A stretch of 64,000 nucleotides of DNA, from assembly GCF_900155985.1 (NCBI RefSeq), contig NZ_FTMA01000009.1, positions 1-64,000 on the forward strand. The letters run 5' to 3'. The stretch is from Maribacter ulvicola (GTDB taxonomy: Bacteria > Bacteroidota > Bacteroidia > Flavobacteriales > Flavobacteriaceae). The notes below the pieces were generated by a model. That model did no database searches and was not told where the DNA came from. It saw nothing but the letters and a program-made list of their open reading frames with translations. Of the stretch, positions 60,948 to 64,000 are shown piece after piece (position 1 is the stretch's first letter; each line of letters opens with the position of its first letter). Position numbers and translations under genes: made by a program.

Positions 60948-62624
60948 ATGGAGTTGAACAAACATAGTAAGAATGTAACCCAAGATCCAACACAACCAGC
61001 AGCACAAGCAATGCTTTATGCAATTGGTTTAACTGAAGAAGATTTAAAGAAGCCATTAATTGGTATTGGTAGTACAGGTTATGAGGGGAACCCTTGTAAT
61101 ATGCACTTAAATGATTTAGCGCAAGAGGTCAAGGTTGGTGTCAACGGTACTGGCTTGGTTGGACTAGTATTTAATACGATCGGTGTAAGTGATGGTATAT
61201 CTATGGGTACATATGGTATGCGTTATTCTTTGCCTTCAAGAGATATTATTGCAGATTCTATGGAAACTGTGGTGCAGGCAATGAATTATGACGGGTTGGT
61301 TACTGTCGTTGGTTGTGATAAGAATATGCCCGGTGCACTAATGGCAATGATCCGTTTAAACAGACCTTCTGTTTTGGTTTATGGTGGTACAATTGCTTCG
61401 GGTTGTTTTAAGGACAAGACATTAGATATTGTTTCAGCTTTTGAGGCATGGGGAGAAAAAGTTGCCGGTACCATGAATGAAGATGACTACAAAGGTGTCA
61501 TTCAAAATGCATGTCCTGGGGCAGGTGCCTGTGGTGGTATGTATACGGCCAATACTATGGCCTCGGCTATTGAGGCGTTAGGTATGGCAATGCCCTATAA
61601 CTCTTCTAACCCTGCTATTGGTAAGGACAAGCAGAACGATGCTATAAATTCAGGTAAAGCATTAAGAACACTTTTAGAGAAGGATATTAAACCTAGTGAT
61701 ATCATTACCCGTAAATCTATGGAAAATGCTATTCGCTTACTAACCCTTTTAGGGGGTTCTACAAATGCAGTGCTTCACTTCTTAGCAATTGCAAAAGCTG
61801 CCGATGTTGATTTTACATTAGATGATTTTCAAAAAATTAGTGATACTACTCCGTTCCTAGCGGATCTAAAACCAAGCGGAAAATTTTTAATGGAAGATGT
61901 GCACCGTGTTGGTGGCGTACCTGCGGTTATGAAGTTTATGCTTGATAACGGAATGTTACATGGCGATTGTCTTACGGTTACCGGTAAAACTATTGCTGAA
62001 AACTTAGAAGAGGTACCTGGTTTATTAGAGCATCAGCAGGTTATTAAGCCGTTGAACAATCCTATAAAACCAACGGGTCATTTACGTATTCTTTATGGTA
62101 ATCTGGCAACAGAAGGTGCCGTTGCTAAAATTACAGGAAAAGAAGGACTGTATTTCTCTGGTCCCGCTAAAGTATATAATGATGAGTTTCTAGCCAATGC
62201 CGGTATTGGTAGAGGTGAAGTGAAAAAAGGCGATGTTGTAGTTATTCGTTATGAAGGTCCTAAAGGTGGACCCGGTATGCCAGAAATGTTGAAACCTACT
62301 GCAGCTATTATGGGTGCAGGTCTTGGTAAAGATGTTGCTTTGATTACTGATGGACGTTTCTCAGGGGGTACACATGGGTTTGTTGTAGGTCACGTTGCAC
62401 CAGAAGCACAAGATGGTGGTACAATAGGTCTGTTGGAAGATGGGGATATTATTACTATTGATGCCGAAAAGAATGAAATATCAGTAGATCTTACCGACGA
62501 ACAATTAGCGGAAAGAAAAAAGAACTGGAAACAACCGGAACTAAAAGTAAAAAGAGGAAGCTTATATAAATACGCCCGTATGGTATCTTCTGCATCCAAA
62601 GGTTGTGTTACCGATGAATTTTAA
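60948..62624 (+). CDS. ilvD: Dihydroxy-acid dehydratase
   Basis: This 558-aa Fe-S enzyme of branched-chain amino acid and pantothenate synthesis has [13 protein letters not shown] (about 125-137; cluster Cys), [18 protein letters not shown] (about 188-205; cluster Cys) and [19 protein letters not shown] near the C-terminus. It removes water from 2,3-dihydroxy-isovalerate and -methylvalerate. It is controlled by the upstream leader, and ilvB follows 91 bases later. Confidence 0.97.
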   Translation: MELNKHSKNVTQDPTQPAAQAMLYAIGLTEEDLKKPLIGIGSTGYEGNPCNMHLNDLAQEVKVGVNGTGLVGLVFNTIGVSDGISMGTYGMRYSLPSRDIIADSMETVVQAMNYDGLVTVVGCDKNMPGALMAMIRLNRPSVLVYGGTIASGCFKDKTLDIVSAFEAWGEKVAGTMNEDDYKGVIQNACPGAGACGGMYTANTMASAIEALGMAMPYNSSNPAIGKDKQNDAINSGKALRTLLEKDIKPSDIITRKSMENAIRLLTLLGGSTNAVLHFLAIAKAADVDFTLDDFQKISDTTPFLADLKPSGKFLMEDVHRVGGVPAVMKFMLDNGMLHGDCLTVTGKTIAENLEEVPGLLEHQQVIKPLNNPIKPTGHLRILYGNLATEGAVAKITGKEGLYFSGPAKVYNDEFLANAGIGRGEVKKGDVVVIRYEGPKGGPGMPEMLKPTAAIMGAGLGKDVALITDGRFSGGTHGFVVGHVAPEAQDGGTIGLLEDGDIITIDAEKNEISVDLTDEQLAERKKNWKQPELKVKRGSLYKYARMVSSASKGCVTDEF

Positions 62625-62715
62625 ATAAAACCGACTAGATTTTAAACAATTCTAGGTGGAATAATATCAGGTTGTTGTATCGCTTATATGCAATACTTGA
62701 TTTAGATTATTAATT

Positions 62716-64000
62716 ATGGAAACAGTAAAAGAGAAGAAAAAAAGTACGGATTCCAAGAAAACTATAAAAGTTTCTGGAGCAGAGGCATTAATTCATTGTT
62801 TATTGGCCGAAGGGGTAGAAACAATGTATGGCTACCCTGGCGGTGCTATTATGCCCGTCTATGACGAATTATATAAGTTTCAAGATAAATTAACACATAT
62901 ACTTACCAGGCATGAACAGGGAGCAACACACGCAGCTCAGGGGTATGCTCGTGTTTCAGGTAAAGTGGGTGTAGCTATAGCAACTTCTGGTCCCGGTGCT
63001 ACTAATTTAGTAACCGGACTTGCAGATGCGCAGATAGATTCTACGCCTATGGTATGTATCACTGGGCAGGTAACAAGACAATTATTAGGTACAGATGCTT
63101 TTCAAGAAACTGATATTATTGGTATTTCTACTCCTGTTACCAAATGGAATTACCAAATAACCGAAGCTTCTGAAATTCCGGAGGTAATGGCGAAAGCTTT
63201 TTATATTGCAAAATCTGGTAGACCAGGTCCGGTATTGGTAGATATTACCAAAAATGCACAAATAGAAGCCTTTGACTTCTCATATGAGAAATGTACAGCG
63301 GTAAGAAGCTATAAGCCGGTGTCAAAACCGGACACCAATGCTATACAGGCGGCAGCTGATTTAATCAATAGTGCTAAAAAACCTTTTATTGTTTGGGGAC
63401 AGGGTGTTATACTTGGAAAGGCAGAGGAAGAATTGAAAGCATTAGTTGAAAAAGCCGGTATTCCTGCTGCTTGGACAATTATGGGTGCGTCTGCCCTGGA
63501 TACTGCTCATCCTCTAAATGTTGGTATGGTGGGTATGCACGGTAATTACGGACCTAACCTTATGACCAATGAATGCGATTTGTTAATTGCCATTGGTATG
63601 CGTTTTGATGATCGTGTAACGGGTAGGTTAGAAGATTATGCAAAACAGGCAAAGGTTATTCATTTTGAAATTGATCCTGCCGAGATAAATAAGAACGTTC
63701 ATGCAGATGTTGCTGTTTTAGGAAACTCAAAAGAAACTTTAGGCTTGGTGCTACCTTTGATTAATGAGAATAGCCACCAGGCTTGGCATAATGGTTTTAA
63801 AGAAAAATATAAAATTGAGTTCGATACTATTATAAAGAACGATATTCACCCAACTAAGGATGGCCTGACCATGGGTGAGGTTATTGAAGAAATCAATTTA
63901 GCTTCAAATAATAAGGCAGTTATTGTGTCTGACGTTGGTCAACATCAAATGATCGCTTGTAGGTATGCTAAATTCTCACAATCTAAAAGTAATATTACGT
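62716..64000 (+). CDS. ilvB: Acetolactate synthase large subunit (partial)
   Basis: The reading frame opens at ATG 62716 and is still open at the window end, so the C-terminal part is missing (428 residues seen). After a charged start (METVKEKKKSTDSKK) comes a ThDP-dependent PYR domain: YGYPGGAIMPVYDEL, RHEQGATHAAQGYARVSGK with the catalytic Glu, and TSGPGATNLVTGLADAQ. The middle domain has GMHGNYGPN and IGMRFDDRVTGR. It condenses pyruvate to acetolactate in Val/Leu/Ile synthesis. Second gene of the ilv operon. Confidence 0.95.
   Translation, partial: METVKEKKKSTDSKKTIKVSGAEALIHCLLAEGVETMYGYPGGAIMPVYDELYKFQDKLTHILTRHEQGATHAAQGYARVSGKVGVAIATSGPGATNLVTGLADAQIDSTPMVCITGQVTRQLLGTDAFQETDIIGISTPVTKWNYQITEASEIPEVMAKAFYIAKSGRPGPVLVDITKNAQIEAFDFSYEKCTAVRSYKPVSKPDTNAIQAAADLINSAKKPFIVWGQGVILGKAEEELKALVEKAGIPAAWTIMGASALDTAHPLNVGMVGMHGNYGPNLMTNECDLLIAIGMRFDDRVTGRLEDYAKQAKVIHFEIDPAEINKNVHADVAVLGNSKETLGLVLPLINENSHQAWHNGFKEKYKIEFDTIIKNDIHPTKDGLTMGEVIEEINLASNNKAVIVSDVGQHQMIACRYAKFSQSKSNIT

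Noticed and set aside
1..64000. IS elements or transposons
   Set aside because: No transposase gene and no gene-bounding terminal inverted repeats with target duplications were found.
1..64000. tRNA or rRNA genes, including as integration sites
   Set aside because: No cloverleaf, CCA-adjacent T-loop (GGTTCRA) or rRNA sequence was recognised by eye; a tRNA scan would be decisive.

Overview
The window is low-GC DNA from a member of the Bacteroidota, most likely a marine Flavobacteriaceae (Maribacter/Zobellia-like; inferred). The evidence is the gene content (HmuR/HmuY, the FtsK-LolA-LptF/G-RibBA order, PepSY-flavodoxin fusion, Nramp-PxpABC), lipoproteins with SCSNDDD-type N-termini, TAnnTTTG -7 boxes and an ilv leader of Bacteroidetes type. 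No tRNA, rRNA, transposase or CRISPR was seen.

Region 1 (1 to about 15.57 kb) is the unusual part: an integron-like array of 14 gene cassettes, all transcribed on the minus strand, ending next to a tyrosine recombinase (15566-16693). Numbered C1 (recombinase-proximal) to C14, the cassettes are separated by 13 attC-like elements of 119-186 bp between crossover points. Each element is bounded by AAC and GTT and contains strong inner hairpins whose arms differ between copies but remain complementary. In all 14 cassettes the sequence at one end is the reverse complement of the other end, as expected if each was once a circle with a single attC. C8 and C11 are the same 585-bp cassette, and their identity stops at the predicted crossover points; this fixes the unit and its polarity. 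The cargo is lipoproteins, immunity-like proteins, a retropepsin-like protease and, in C2 (5.4 kb), a 1607-aa SF1 helicase-nuclease-GreC protein that looks like an anti-phage factor. A second family of covarying hairpins flanks that helicase gene. The recombinase has all catalytic residues but lacks the IntI-specific insertion and is co-directional with its cassettes, so this appears to be a non-canonical integron-like system.

Region 2 (16.7-29.4 kb) holds a zinc-ribbon gene divergent from the recombinase, a haem/iron locus (hmuR-hmuY, divergent from DUF6607, ankyrin, DUF2271 and PepSY/flavodoxin-reductase genes), a Zn/Cd-type P1B ATPase with a Fur-family regulator, and an AstE/AspA-like hydrolase.

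Region 3 (29.6-56.8 kb) is core genome: a DUF255 thioredoxin-domain lipoprotein, a DegT aminotransferase, the tpx-dgkA-ftsK-lolA-lptF/G-ribBA cluster, a thioredoxin/AhpC set, an NhaC antiporter, a PLP gamma-lyase divergent from an Lrp regulator, dihydrolipoyl dehydrogenase, tilS-dsbD, penicillin acylase-yifB, and two small genes including a possible Vsr/DUF559-like nuclease.

Region 4 (57-64 kb) has an Nramp-like transporter with altered metal-site motifs in an operon with pxpABC, then the ilv operon (ilvD and the start of ilvB) preceded by a leader peptide, an antiterminator and a terminator that together make a convincing attenuator.
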